Assembly: GCF_000235425.2 (NCBI RefSeq)
Contig: NZ_KI912266.1
Coordinates: forward strand, 7,246,720-7,310,719
Length of the DNA stretch: 64,000 bases
Source of the DNA: Pseudofrankia saprophytica
GTDB taxonomy: Bacteria; Actinomycetota; Actinomycetes; Frankiales; Frankiaceae
Direction: 5' to 3'
In this document: positions 34,303-43,176 of the stretch, piece after piece
Layout of the letters: each line of letters starts with the position of its first letter
Numbering within the stretch: position 1 is the first letter of the stretch
Notes under the pieces: generated by a model
What the model was told of the DNA's origin: nothing
Database searches by the model: none
Seen by the model: the letters and a program-made list of their open reading frames with translations, nothing else
Program-made: the position numbers and the translations under genes

Positions 34303-35076
34303 CTACGGCGCGGCGTAACCGCCGTCGACGACGATCGCCGACCCTGTGGTCCACCGTGACGCGTCGCTCGCCAGGTAGGAGTAGGCACCGACCAGGTCGT
34401 CGGCCGCGCCGAGGCCGAGCGGGTGCTTCGCCGCGATCGCGTCGATCGCGTTCTGGGGCAGCTCCGTGTGCATTCCGGAGAGGAACGTGCCGGGGCAGAC
34501 CGCGTTCACCCGGATGCCGTCGCGGGCGTACTCGACGGCGGCGACCTTGGCGAGGTGGATCACGCCGGCCTTGGTGACGCAGTACGGCGCCGAGTGCGAC
34601 CACGCGGTGATGCCCGCCACCGACGCCGTCAGGATGATCGACCCGCTGCCCTGCTTACGCATGGGTCCCACGGCGGCATGGATGGCGTTGACGGCGCCCA
34701 GCACGTTGACCCGGAACGACCGGTCCCAGTCCGCGGTCGTCAGGTTGTGGATGCGCCCGTTCTGCGCGAGCACGCCGGCGTTGCTGATGAGGACGTCGAG
34801 CCGGCCGAAACGTTCCACCGCCAGGCGCACGACGGCCTCGACCTGTGCCAGGTCGCTGACGTCGGCGACGGCGGTCTCCGGCTTCGCGTCGCCACCCTCG
34901 ATGCCCTCCGCCGTCGCTGCCAGCGCCGCCTCGCTGACATCGGCCAGGACGAGGTCGGTGCCGGGCTCGGCCGCGAACGTGCGCGCCAGGGCTGAACCGA
35001 GGGTGCCGCCCGCGCCGAGCAGCACCACCACGCGTCGCCCGGAAGGGCTTGGTCGACCGGACTGCTGATCGGACAT
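34303..35076 (-). CDS. SDR-family dehydrogenase
   Basis: A 257-residue classical short-chain dehydrogenase: GAGGTLGSALA for cofactor binding (a slight variant of TGxxxGxG), ADVSD, SNAG in place of NNAG, catalytic Ser in LTASVAGI and YCVTK. ATG 35076 lies 13 bp after the stop of the preceding SDR, with AGGTCAG upstream. It is the last gene of the six-gene minus-strand operon that starts with the fused E1 gene. It probably oxidises a 3-hydroxyacyl-CoA or ring alcohol. Confidence 0.91.
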   Translation of the reverse strand: MSDQQSGRPSPSGRRVVVLLGAGGTLGSALARTFAAEPGTDLVLADVSEAALAATAEGIEGGDAKPETAVADVSDLAQVEAVVRLAVERFGRLDVLISNAGVLAQNGRIHNLTTADWDRSFRVNVLGAVNAIHAAVGPMRKQGSGSIILTASVAGITAWSHSAPYCVTKAGVIHLAKVAAVEYARDGIRVNAVCPGTFLSGMHTELPQNAIDAIAAKHPLGLGAADDLVGAYSYLASDASRWTTGSAIVVDGGYAAP

Positions 35077-35089
35077 CTGACCTGACCTT

Positions 35090-35869
35090 TTACTTGAGTA
35101 GGTAGCCGCCATCGACAGTGAGGACGGCTCCGGTGAGGAAATCGGCGGCGGCGGAGGCCAGGAACAGGTAGGCCCCGGCCAGCTCGCCGGGCCGGCCCCA
35201 GCGTTGCAACGCCGTGTGGTCCAGGATGGACCGCTCGAGGCGGTCGTTGCTCTTCCAACCGGCGGCGAGCGGTGAGTCGAACCAGCCGGGGGCGACCACG
35301 TTCGCGGTAATTCCCCTCGATGCGAGGTCCAGCGCCAGCGCCTTCGCCATGCCCACCAGCCCGGCCTTGGACGCGCTGTAGGCCGCCAGGCCGCGCGCCG
35401 GCCGCTCCCCCAGCACGGACCCGGTGAAGATCAGGCGTCCACCCGTGGTCATCACCCGCGCGGCGGCGCGGGCGCCCAGGAAGGCCCCCGTGAGATTGAC
35501 GTCGAGGACGTCGCGCCACACGTCCGGGTCGGTCTTCAACGGACCGGCGACGACCGGGGAGATGCCGGCGTTGCAGATCCAGGCGTCGACGCCGCCCCAG
35601 GCCGCCACCGTGCCGTCGGCCACCGCCTCGTTGAACGCGGCGTCGCGCACGTCACCGTCGAACAGCAGGACCGGGCCGGGCAGGGTGTCGGCGACCGTCT
35701 TCAGGTCGCGTTCGGTGCGCGCGACCAGGGCGACGCTCGCGCCGGCCCGGGAGAACGCGTGCGCGAGCAGCTCCCCAAGCCCCCGGCCGGCGCCGGTCAG
35801 CACCACGCGTTTACCGCGGACGTCGCCGACGGTCGGAAACGTCGGCGGGATCTCGATCCGGTCACTCAT
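35090..35869 (-). CDS. SDR-family dehydrogenase
   Basis: A 259-residue classical SDR with TGAGRGLGELL, GDVRD, CNAGI, catalytic Ser in FTGSVLGE and the YSASK pair, ending in the typical TVDGGYLL. I chose ATG 35869 because GTGGAG is six bases upstream and it overlaps the hydratase stop as ATGA; a GTG four codons earlier is possible. Two SDR genes in tandem within one operon suggest two alcohol oxidations in the same pathway. Confidence 0.92.
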   Translation of the reverse strand: MSDRIEIPPTFPTVGDVRGKRVVLTGAGRGLGELLAHAFSRAGASVALVARTERDLKTVADTLPGPVLLFDGDVRDAAFNEAVADGTVAAWGGVDAWICNAGISPVVAGPLKTDPDVWRDVLDVNLTGAFLGARAAARVMTTGGRLIFTGSVLGERPARGLAAYSASKAGLVGMAKALALDLASRGITANVVAPGWFDSPLAAGWKSNDRLERSILDHTALQRWGRPGELAGAYLFLASAAADFLTGAVLTVDGGYLLK

Positions 35870-36723
35870 CGCCCACTCCACCGCGGCGAGCGCTTCTCGA
35901 TGAACGCCGCCAATCCTTCCTTCGTGTCCTCGGAATCGAGCAGCCGCCTGAACTCCTGGTCGGACATCGCTCGCAGCGTGTCATCGTCAGTGGTCGCGGC
36001 GGCGCGCACGATGCGGCGGCTGGCCCGCACCGCCAGCGGCGCGGCCGCGGCGATCTGTTCGGCCAGCCGCAGCGCCTCCGTGAGCGCCTCGCCGGGCTCG
36101 ACGAGCCGGCTGACCAGGCCCAGCGCGAACGCACGCGTCGCCTCGATCGGCTCGCCGGTGAGGATCGCGTCCAGGGCGGCTGCCTGGCCGATCGCCCGCG
36201 GCAGCCGGAACAGGCCTCCGGAGGAGGCGACGAGGTTGCGCTTCACCTCGGCGAGCCCGAAGGCCGAGCGGGTGCTGGCCACGACCAGGTCGGCGGCCAG
36301 GACGATTTCCAGCCCCCCGGCGGTGGCCAGGCCGTCGACCGCGACGACCACCGGTTTGGCGCGCTCGCGGAACACGAAACCCGCGAACCCGCCGCGGGCG
36401 GTCATGAGCGTGTCGAGCTGCCCGGCCTCGATCGCCTTGAGGTCCGCGCCGGCGCAGAACACCGGGCGCGCCTGCCCAGCGGAGTTGGCGCACAGCACGC
36501 CCACCCAGACGTCCGGGTCGTTCTCCAGGGCGTCGATCGCCGATTCCAGCCCGACCGCGACGTCGTGGTTGACGGCGTTGCGCGCCGCGGGCCGGTTCAG
36601 GGTGATCACCGCGACGTGGTCGGAGACCTCGTAGCGGACAGCCTCGGAAACGGCGCCAGACTCGGACCCGGCGCCAGAGACAGCGCCAGAGGCGGCGCCA
36701 GGCGAGGCGTCAGCGTCAGACAT
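35866..36723 (-). CDS. Enoyl-CoA hydratase/isomerase
   Basis: A 285-residue crotonase-family protein. The oxyanion-hole region is FCAGADLKAIEAG (about residue 90) and the second active-site segment DGLATAGGLEIVLAADLVVAS, where the usual catalytic Glu positions are only partly conserved, so it could be an isomerase or another crotonase activity rather than a hydratase. The first 28 residues are an Ala/Gly/Ser-rich tail encoded by repeats of a GCGCCAG motif, not seen in the family. Its start overlaps the ferredoxin stop by eight bases and its stop overlaps the next SDR start by four. Confidence 0.9.
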   Translation of the reverse strand: MSDADASPGAASGAVSGAGSESGAVSEAVRYEVSDHVAVITLNRPAARNAVNHDVAVGLESAIDALENDPDVWVGVLCANSAGQARPVFCAGADLKAIEAGQLDTLMTARGGFAGFVFRERAKPVVVAVDGLATAGGLEIVLAADLVVASTRSAFGLAEVKRNLVASSGGLFRLPRAIGQAAALDAILTGEPIEATRAFALGLVSRLVEPGEALTEALRLAEQIAAAAPLAVRASRRIVRAAATTDDDTLRAMSDQEFRRLLDSEDTKEGLAAFIEKRSPRWSGR

Positions 36724-36910
36724 CGACGACCGAGATCGCCTGCGTCGGGCAGCCGGTGACAGCGCTGACGAGCTCAGCCGCCGTGTTGCCGTCGGGGTCG
36801 ACGACGATCGCGATCGCGTCGTCGTCCTGGGCGAAGGTACTCGGCGCGTAGATCAGGCACTGACCGGACCCCATGCACAGGTCACGATCAATCCGTATCT
36901 CATGAGCCAC
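36716..36910 (-). CDS. P450-partner ferredoxin, CxxSxxC variant
   Basis: A 64-residue ferredoxin with CMGSGQC followed by a distal CP (GCPTQAI). A serine occupies the variable central position that is histidine in the ferredoxin at 8015, and the usual third nearby cysteine is missing (LIYAPSTF). The expected cluster is [3Fe-4S], ligated by the remaining cysteines. The GTG start at 36910 has AGGAG six bases upstream and lies 39 bp after the P450 stop, so this ferredoxin most likely serves that P450. Confidence 0.9.
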   Translation of the reverse strand: MAHEIRIDRDLCMGSGQCLIYAPSTFAQDDDAIAIVVDPDGNTAAELVSAVTGCPTQAISVVDV

Positions 36911-36949
36911 GTTGGCTCCTCCACTCGCAGCATCTCGGGCTCACTGGTC

Positions 36950-38236
36950 TCACGCGACGGGAGTCAGCTCCACGTGCAGGCTCATCAGGCCGTGGAACAG
37001 GTAGGTGGGCATGTACTCGTAACGCCGCGCGTCAGCCGGGCCGTGGAACTCCTCGGAAATCTTGATCGCGGACGTGCGGTCGAAGAGCCGCTCCAGGACG
37101 ACGCGCACCTCGGACCGGGCCAGCGGAGCGCCGGGGCAGGTGTGCACGCCGTGCCCGAACGCCAGGTGCCGGCGCGCGTTCGGGCGCTCCAGCCACAGCG
37201 CGTCCGGGTTCTCGAACTGGCGCGGGTCCCGGCCGGTCGCGCCGCCGACCAGCGACACGACGGTCCCCGCGGGCAGGTCCACGCCGCCGAGGGTGGTCGA
37301 CTTGCGCACCAGCCGGAACATGCTCTTGATCGGCCCCTGGAGGCGCAGCGCCTCCTCGACGAAGCGCGGGATGAGGGAACGGTCCTCCCGAAGCTGCCGC
37401 TGCAGGTCCGGGCTGTCCCCGAGCAGCTGCAGGCACGCGCCGAGCAGCCGGACCGTGGTCTCCTGGCCAGCGGCGAACAGGTTGGCCCCGATCCGGGCGA
37501 CGTCGATCAGGTCCGGGGTGGTCCCGTCCGGGAAGGTCGCCTGCGCCATGCCGGTGAGGACGTCGCCCTGGGGGCTGCTCCGGCGGGCCCCGATGCGGTC
37601 GATGAAGTAGTCGTAGAGCGGGTCCAGGGTGTGGTGCCCCATCGACTGCTTCTCATCGGTGCCACCGGGCAGGACGCCGATCCCGGTCTTCTCCAGCAGC
37701 ATCTGGTGGTCCTCTTCGGGGACCCCCAGCAGGTCGGCGATGACCAGCAGCGTGTAGGGCTGGGCGAAGTCCTCGATGAACTCGCAGGTGCCCATCGCGA
37801 GGATCGTGTCCAGCTGGCGGTCGGCCAGCCGCCACATGAACTCCTCGTTCTCCTTGAGGCGCTTGGGCGTGATCAGCCCCATCAGGATGGAACGGTGAGC
37901 GGTGTGCTTCGGCGGGTCGAAGGTGACGAGCTGGTCGCTCTGCGGCAGCACGTCCCGGTGCGCCTCGATCAGCTCGGAGATGTCGTCGCCCTGCCCCTTG
38001 ATCTCGACGGGGAAGGCCGGCCGCGGCCCGGCGATGAGGTTGCACGAGGAGAACGTGTCGGGGTCGCGGAAGACCGCCAGCGCCTCCTCCCAGCCGGCGA
38101 CCATGGCGACGCCGTACTTCGGCTCGATCCAGACCGGACGGTCGGCCAGCAGGAAGTTGAAGTACGCCCACGGGTCGACCGCGATCTCCTGGTCGCGGAA
38201 GAAGTTCGCCGTGCTGAGGTCGGTCAGTTCCGTCAT
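36950..38236 (-). CDS. Cytochrome P450
   Basis: A 428-residue P450 with AGQETT in the I-helix, EEALR as ExxR, and FGHGVHTCPGAPLAR with the haem ligand Cys367. Large parts match the P450 at 6723-8018 (ITPKRLKENEEFMW, YTLLVIADLLGVPEEDH, AQATFPDGTTP), so the two are close paralogues that may act on related substrates. ATG 38236 is 157 bp downstream of the fused E1 gene and 39 bp upstream of the ferredoxin. No operator lies in the 157-bp gap, so it is probably transcribed from the promoter at about 40.5 kb. Confidence 0.95.
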   Translation of the reverse strand: MTELTDLSTANFFRDQEIAVDPWAYFNFLLADRPVWIEPKYGVAMVAGWEEALAVFRDPDTFSSCNLIAGPRPAFPVEIKGQGDDISELIEAHRDVLPQSDQLVTFDPPKHTAHRSILMGLITPKRLKENEEFMWRLADRQLDTILAMGTCEFIEDFAQPYTLLVIADLLGVPEEDHQMLLEKTGIGVLPGGTDEKQSMGHHTLDPLYDYFIDRIGARRSSPQGDVLTGMAQATFPDGTTPDLIDVARIGANLFAAGQETTVRLLGACLQLLGDSPDLQRQLREDRSLIPRFVEEALRLQGPIKSMFRLVRKSTTLGGVDLPAGTVVSLVGGATGRDPRQFENPDALWLERPNARRHLAFGHGVHTCPGAPLARSEVRVVLERLFDRTSAIKISEEFHGPADARRYEYMPTYLFHGLMSLHVELTPVA

Positions 38237-38393
38237 CTGGCTGCTCCGGTTCGGTCGCGCCTGGCGCCGGGTCGCGCTCGGCGTTCGGCAGTGCTCGGCG
38301 TTGGGTCCTGCTCGACGTTCGGGTGCGCGCGGGCCGCGCGGCGCGCACGCGTCACGCTGCGCGTCGGTTCGGCGGGCGGCTCGCTCATACGGT

Positions 38394-40412
38394 CTACGCG
38401 CTGGCCGACTCGCGCACCGCGGCGGCGATCCGCTCGACGTCCGGCAGCCAGGCGCGTTCGAGCGACGGCGCGTACGGCGCCGGGGTCGGCTCCGCGCCCA
38501 CCCGGATCACCGGGGCGTCCAGCGTCCAGAAGCCCTCGCGCACCGCCGCCGCGGCCAGCTCCGCGCCCACGCCGAACGGCGTCACCGCCTCGTGCGCGAT
38601 GACGAGCCGGTTGGTCTTCGCCAGCGACCCGAGGACCGTCTCGTAGTCCAGCGGCGCGATCGTGCGCAGGTCGATGACCTCGACGCTGATCCCCTCGCCG
38701 GCCAGCTGCTCGGCGGCGGTGAGGCAGTTGTGCACCATCTTCGAGTAGGACACCAGCGTGACGTCCGTGCCCTCGCGGCGGATGGCGGCCTTGCCAAGCG
38801 GTATCAGCGCGTCGGACGCGGGGCGCGGCCCCTTGCGCCCATAGAGCAGCCGGTGCTCGATGAAGACCACGGGGTTGGGGTCACGGATCGCGCTGCGCAG
38901 CAGGCCGTAGGTGTCCGCCGGCGTGGACGGCATGACGACCGTGAGCCCCGGGATGTGCGCGAGCAGGGCCTCGAGGCTCTGCGAGTGCTGTGCGCCGGAC
39001 GAGCGCCCCGCCCCGAACTGGGTGCGGACGACCAGCGGCAGACTCGCCGCGCCGCCCGTCATGAAGCGCATCTTCGCGGCCTGGTTCATGATCTGGTCGA
39101 GGCAGACGCCGATGAAGTCGAGGTACATGACCTCGACCACCGGCCGCAGGCCGGCCATGGCCGCGCCGACGGCGACGCCGATGACCGCGCTCTCGGAGAT
39201 CGGCGTGTCGCGCACCCGGCCGGGGTACTTCGCCGCCAGCCCCCGGGTCAGGCCGAAGACGTTGCCGCCGGCGCCGACGTCGATGCCGGCGACGAACACG
39301 TCGGGGTCGCTGCCCAGCTCGAGGTCCAGCGCGTCGTGCACCGCGTCCATCGTCCGGAAGATCTCGCCGGTCGGCTCGGGCGGCTCCGCGACGGCCTCGC
39401 GCGGGCTGGTGACGTAGTGGTACAGCGTCGCCGGGTCGGGCTCGGGCGCGGCGGACGCCGTCGCCACCGCCTTCTCGATCAGCTCGTCGACGTCCCGGTC
39501 GATCGTCGCGACCTGCTCCGGCTCCATCCGCCGCGCGAGCACGAGCAGCGGATCGCCGATCTTGGCGGTGTCGACCTCGGTGGCGTCCCGGTATCGCTCC
39601 GGGTCGCCCTCGTAGTGACCGTGCCAGCGGTAGGTCTCGGCCTCCAGCAGAACCGGCCCTGCGCCGGCCCGAAGGTCACGGACCAGCCGCGACGTCGTCT
39701 GCGCCACCGCGAGGACGTCGTTGCCGTCGACGTGCGCGTAGCCGATGCCATAGCCGCGGGCCCGGTCGGCCAGCGACGCGCGGTGCTGGTCGGCCTCGGG
39801 CGAGAACTCGGCGTAGTGGTTGTTCTCGCACAGGAAGATCACCGGCAGGTCCCAGACGGCGGCCAGGTTCACGGCCTCGTGGAACATGCCCTGCCCCACC
39901 GCGCCGTCCCCGAAGAAGGCGACGACGACGCCGCCGGCCGAACCGCCAGCGCCAGCGCCAGCCGAACCGTCACCCGCGCCGCCGGCCGCGCGCAGCCGCG
40001 CGGCGATGGCGGCGCCGGCGGCGATCGGCAGCCCCGCCGCGACGATGCCGTTCGCGCCGAAGATGCCCTTGCGCGGGTCGGCGATGTGCATCGAGCCGCC
40101 GCGGCCGCGGTTCGTCCCCGTCTCGCGCCCCATCAGCTCGGCGAACATCTCGGTGACGTCGAGGCCTTTGGCGATGCAGTGGCCGTGGCCGCGGTGCGTG
40201 GACGTGATCACGTCCCGGTCGTCGAGCGGCCAGCAGGCCCCGACCGCGGTCGCCTCCTGGCCGATGGACAGGTGCAGGAAGCCGGGGATCTGGCTGTCGC
40301 GATAGAGCACCGACGCCCGTTCCTCGAAGCGCCGGATCAGGCGCATCCGCCGGTAAAGCTCACCCAGCGTCGCCGCATCGGTGCCGATCTCTTCCACGTC
40401 GGTGGACGTCAA
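38394..40412 (-). CDS. Fused alpha-beta E1 subunit of a 2-oxoacid/acetoin dehydrogenase
   Basis: A 672-residue thiamine-diphosphate enzyme in which the E1 alpha and beta chains are one polypeptide. The alpha part has LSIGQEATAVG, STHRGHGHCIAKG and the cofactor motif GDGAVGQG...ENN at about 168-194. The beta part begins near residue 350 (IFRTMDAVHDALDLEL) and includes RDTPISESAVIGVAVGAAMAGLRPV. A Gly/Ala/Ser-rich insertion sits at about 141-161 just before the cofactor motif. No E2 or E3 gene is nearby. The likely start is TTG 40412 behind GGAAGGAAGG; GTG 40397 lacks a ribosome site. It opens the six-gene operon and is divergent from the acyl-CoA dehydrogenase. Confidence 0.86.
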   Translation of the reverse strand: MTSTDVEEIGTDAATLGELYRRMRLIRRFEERASVLYRDSQIPGFLHLSIGQEATAVGACWPLDDRDVITSTHRGHGHCIAKGLDVTEMFAELMGRETGTNRGRGGSMHIADPRKGIFGANGIVAAGLPIAAGAAIAARLRAAGGAGDGSAGAGAGGSAGGVVVAFFGDGAVGQGMFHEAVNLAAVWDLPVIFLCENNHYAEFSPEADQHRASLADRARGYGIGYAHVDGNDVLAVAQTTSRLVRDLRAGAGPVLLEAETYRWHGHYEGDPERYRDATEVDTAKIGDPLLVLARRMEPEQVATIDRDVDELIEKAVATASAAPEPDPATLYHYVTSPREAVAEPPEPTGEIFRTMDAVHDALDLELGSDPDVFVAGIDVGAGGNVFGLTRGLAAKYPGRVRDTPISESAVIGVAVGAAMAGLRPVVEVMYLDFIGVCLDQIMNQAAKMRFMTGGAASLPLVVRTQFGAGRSSGAQHSQSLEALLAHIPGLTVVMPSTPADTYGLLRSAIRDPNPVVFIEHRLLYGRKGPRPASDALIPLGKAAIRREGTDVTLVSYSKMVHNCLTAAEQLAGEGISVEVIDLRTIAPLDYETVLGSLAKTNRLVIAHEAVTPFGVGAELAAAAVREGFWTLDAPVIRVGAEPTPAPYAPSLERAWLPDVERIAAAVRESASA

Positions 40413-40532
40413 CGCCTGCAGCCTTCCTTCCAGCCTGTGCCCCGCTGGCCCGCACCCGGCCTCGGTGGCCTGGCCGTACCCGGCCAACGGTGACCTGGCC
40501 CGCACCTGGCCCGCGGCAGCGCGGCAGGCCGC

Positions 40533-40576
40533 TTGACATCGGGCGACAACGCGACATTCTTGTACCGCTCGTTCCA
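40533..40576. promoter_or_regulatory. TTGTACCG-type operator, site 5, with a TTGACA element
   Basis: TTGTACCGCTCGTTCCA at 40560-40576 has one mismatch to the consensus. A TTGACA -35 sequence at 40533-40538 lies about 17 bases before a weak -10 (ACATTCT), so the operator overlaps the expected transcription start of the acyl-CoA dehydrogenase, whose ATG is 33 bp further on. The divergent E1 operon starts at 40412. Confidence 0.7.
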
Positions 40577-40608
40577 AAAATGCAACCCTTCGTCGACGGG
40601 AAGCGGCC

Positions 40609-41766
40609 ATGGACTTCGATCTCCCCGAGGAGACGCTCGCCCTCCAGCGCGTGTGCCGCGAGTTCGCGGCCAAGGAGATCGAGCCGCACGCCGCCGACTG
40701 GAGCGAGCGTGAGTACTTCCCCGCCGAGATCTTCCCCAGGTTCGCCGAGCTGGGGATCATGGGCATGCTCATCGACGAGGAGTACGGCGGCGCGGACGCC
40801 GGCTATGTCACCTACGTCGCCGTGATGGAGGCCATCGGCGGCGCCGACCAGTCGATCGCCGCCGCGTGGAACGCCCACTCGACGATCGCGTCGCTGCCGC
40901 TCGCCGCCTTCGGCACCCACGAGCAGAAGAAGCGCTGGCTCGTCCCGCTGGCCACCGGCACGCACCTCGGCGCGTTCGGACTCACCGAGCCGACCGCCGG
41001 CTCCGACGCCGCGTCCATCCGCACGAGCGCGGTGCGGGACGGGAACGGGTGGCGGATCAACGGCACCAAGATGTTCATCACCAACGCCGGCACACCGATC
41101 AGCCTCGGCGTCACCATCCTCGCGACGACCGGCACCTCGCCCGACGGCAAGAAGCGCTTCGGCACGTTCTTCATCCCGGACGGCACGCCGGGGTACTCCA
41201 AGGGAAACGCGCTGCGCAAGCTGGGCTGGCACGCGATGGACACCCGCGAGCTCATCTTCACCGACTGCTGGATCCCCGACGACCACCTGATCGGCGAGGA
41301 GGGGAACGGCCTGCGTCAGTTCCTGGAGGTCCTCGACGCCGGGCGCATCAGCGTGGCGGCGCTCGGGCTCTCCCTCGCGCAGGCCGCCCTCGACCTGGCG
41401 CTGCGGCACGCGAACGAGCGTGAGCAGTTCGGCAGCAAGCTCTCCCGGTTCCAGGCCATCGGCCACAAGCTCGCCGACATGGCCACCGAGGTCGAGGCCG
41501 CCCGCGCGCTGGTGTACCGCGCCGCGTGGCTCGGCGACCGGGGCCGGCCGTTCGCCAAGGAGGCGGCGATGGCCAAGCTCTACACCTCCGAGGTCGCCAA
41601 CCGCGCGGCCAGCGCGAGCGTGCAGATCCACGGCGGCTACGGCTACGTGCGCGAGTCCGCGATCTCCCGGTTCTACGCGGACGCGAAGGTCCTGGAGATC
41701 GGCGAGGGCACCAGCGAGATCCAGCGCAACGTCATCGCACGGCACCTCACGAAACGCACGCCGTGA
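40609..41766 (+). CDS. Acyl-CoA dehydrogenase
   Basis: A 385-residue FAD enzyme that introduces a trans-2 double bond into an acyl-CoA. The segments LTEPTAGSDAASI (FAD/substrate binding), FITNAG, GFGLSLAQAALDLAL-like helix, QIHGGYGYVRE and EIGEGTSEIQRN are all typical. The catalytic base is Glu366 before GTSEI, as in short- and medium-chain enzymes. ATG 40609 has GACGGGAAGCGGCC upstream. It heads the operon with the EthD and zinc-less dehydrogenase genes and is controlled from the operator at 40560. Confidence 0.95.
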   Translation: MDFDLPEETLALQRVCREFAAKEIEPHAADWSEREYFPAEIFPRFAELGIMGMLIDEEYGGADAGYVTYVAVMEAIGGADQSIAAAWNAHSTIASLPLAAFGTHEQKKRWLVPLATGTHLGAFGLTEPTAGSDAASIRTSAVRDGNGWRINGTKMFITNAGTPISLGVTILATTGTSPDGKKRFGTFFIPDGTPGYSKGNALRKLGWHAMDTRELIFTDCWIPDDHLIGEEGNGLRQFLEVLDAGRISVAALGLSLAQAALDLALRHANEREQFGSKLSRFQAIGHKLADMATEVEAARALVYRAAWLGDRGRPFAKEAAMAKLYTSEVANRAASASVQIHGGYGYVRESAISRFYADAKVLEIGEGTSEIQRNVIARHLTKRTP

Positions 41767-41803
41767 CGGCCGAGACGGACGCCGCGACGGCCCGGCCCGC
41801 ACG

Positions 41804-42163
41804 ATGATCAAGATCGTCGCGCTCATCAAGCGCCGGCCGGACCTGACACTCGGCGAGTTCCGGGAGTACTACGAGCACCGGCACGCGCCGCTCTTCCACC
41901 GCGTGATCCCGGCCGAGGTGGCGGACGCGATCATCCACTACGTGCAGAACCACACGGTCGTGCTCGGCCGCGGCACCACCGAGACGGCGTACGACTGCGT
42001 GACCGAGATCGGGTTCCGCGACCGCGCCGGGCTCACGACCTGGAACCGCTGGTACCTCGGCGACGAGGGCCGGGTGCTGCGCGACGACGAGGAGAACTTC
42101 ATGGACAAGAGCAGGCGGTACGTGCTCGTCACCGAGGAGTCCAACCTCGGGGTCGGCCGCTGA
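41804..42163 (+). CDS. EthD-domain protein
   Basis: A 119-residue dimeric alpha+beta barrel protein of the EthD group: MIKIVALIKRRPDLTLGEFREYYEHRHAPLFHRVIP at the start and a C-terminal ENFMDKSRRYVLVTEE. EthD was first found with the ether-degrading P450 system, and relatives appear in many monooxygenase clusters, some as decarboxylases or cyclases. The start lies 37 bp after the dehydrogenase stop, with no clear ribosome site. The stop shares a base with the next ATG (TGATG). Confidence 0.85.
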   Translation: MIKIVALIKRRPDLTLGEFREYYEHRHAPLFHRVIPAEVADAIIHYVQNHTVVLGRGTTETAYDCVTEIGFRDRAGLTTWNRWYLGDEGRVLRDDEENFMDKSRRYVLVTEESNLGVGR

Positions 42164-43131
42164 TGCTGGCCGCGACGATCACCGCGGCCGACCAGGCCGA
42201 CCCGCTGTCGGGACTGCGCGTCGGCGACCACCCGGAGCCGGCCGTTCCCGAGGGCTGGAGCCTCGTCGAGGTCAGGGCCGCGTCGCTGAACTACCACGAC
42301 ATCCTGTCGCTGCGCGGGCACGGGCCCAGGAACGCGCCGTTCCCGCGCGTGCTCGGCTCGGACGTGGCCGGCGTCGACGAGGCCGGCAACGAGGTCCTGG
42401 TGCACGCGCTGGTGGGCGACCCCGCCTGGACGGGCGACGAGGTGCTCGACCCGAGGATCTCGATGCTGTCGGACTTCCACGACGGCGGGCTGGCCGAGTT
42501 CGTCGCCGTGCCGTCCCGCAACCTGGTGGCCAAGCCGGCCGAGCTGTCGTTCGAGGAGGCGGCCTGCCTGCCCACGGCCTGGCTGACGGCCTACCGGATG
42601 CTGTTCGTCCTGGCCGGCGCCACCGAGGGCACGACGGTGCTCATGCAGGGCGCCGGCGGCGGCGTGGCGACCGCAGTGATCATGTTGGGCCGCGCGGCCG
42701 GCGTGCGCGTCTGGGTCACCGGGCGGTCCGAGGCGAAGCGCTCCCGCGCCGTCGCGCTCGGCGCGGCCGCGGCGTTCGAGCCGGGCGCGCGGCTCCCGGA
42801 ACGGGTCGACGTGGTCATCGAGACCGTGGGGGCGGCCACCTGGGCGCACTCGATGAAGGCCGTTCGTCCCGGCGGCACGATCGTCGTCGCCGGCATGACG
42901 TCCGGGACGAACCCGCCCCTGGACATCGAGCGGCTGTACCTGGCCAACCTGCGGATCGTCGGCACCACCATGGGATCCCGCCACGATCTCGAAGGGCTCG
43001 TGAAGATGATCGTGGACCACGGCCTGCGGCCCCCGATCCACGAGGTCATCCCGCTCGCCGACACCCGGGCCGGCTTCCAGGCCATGGTGGACGGCGACGT
43101 CTTCGGCAAGGTGGTCGCCCGACCCAAGTAG
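42163..43131 (+). CDS. Zinc-less MDR-family alcohol dehydrogenase/quinone reductase
   Basis: A 322-residue medium-chain dehydrogenase/reductase. SLNYHDILSLRGHGP and PRVLGSDVAGV mark the catalytic domain, and VLMQGAGGGVATAVIMLGRAAG the NAD(P) Rossmann fold. The structural four-cysteine zinc lobe is absent, as in quinone reductase and 2-enoyl-reductase types. A role as an enoyl or ketone reductase is plausible. Translationally coupled to the EthD gene by TGATG. It closes the three-gene operon. Confidence 0.9.
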   Translation: MLAATITAADQADPLSGLRVGDHPEPAVPEGWSLVEVRAASLNYHDILSLRGHGPRNAPFPRVLGSDVAGVDEAGNEVLVHALVGDPAWTGDEVLDPRISMLSDFHDGGLAEFVAVPSRNLVAKPAELSFEEAACLPTAWLTAYRMLFVLAGATEGTTVLMQGAGGGVATAVIMLGRAAGVRVWVTGRSEAKRSRAVALGAAAAFEPGARLPERVDVVIETVGAATWAHSMKAVRPGGTIVVAGMTSGTNPPLDIERLYLANLRIVGTTMGSRHDLEGLVKMIVDHGLRPPIHEVIPLADTRAGFQAMVDGDVFGKVVARPK

Positions 43132-43176
43132 GTCACCGGAGTAGGCCGCCGACAGATACTTTGAAATCAAACGGTA

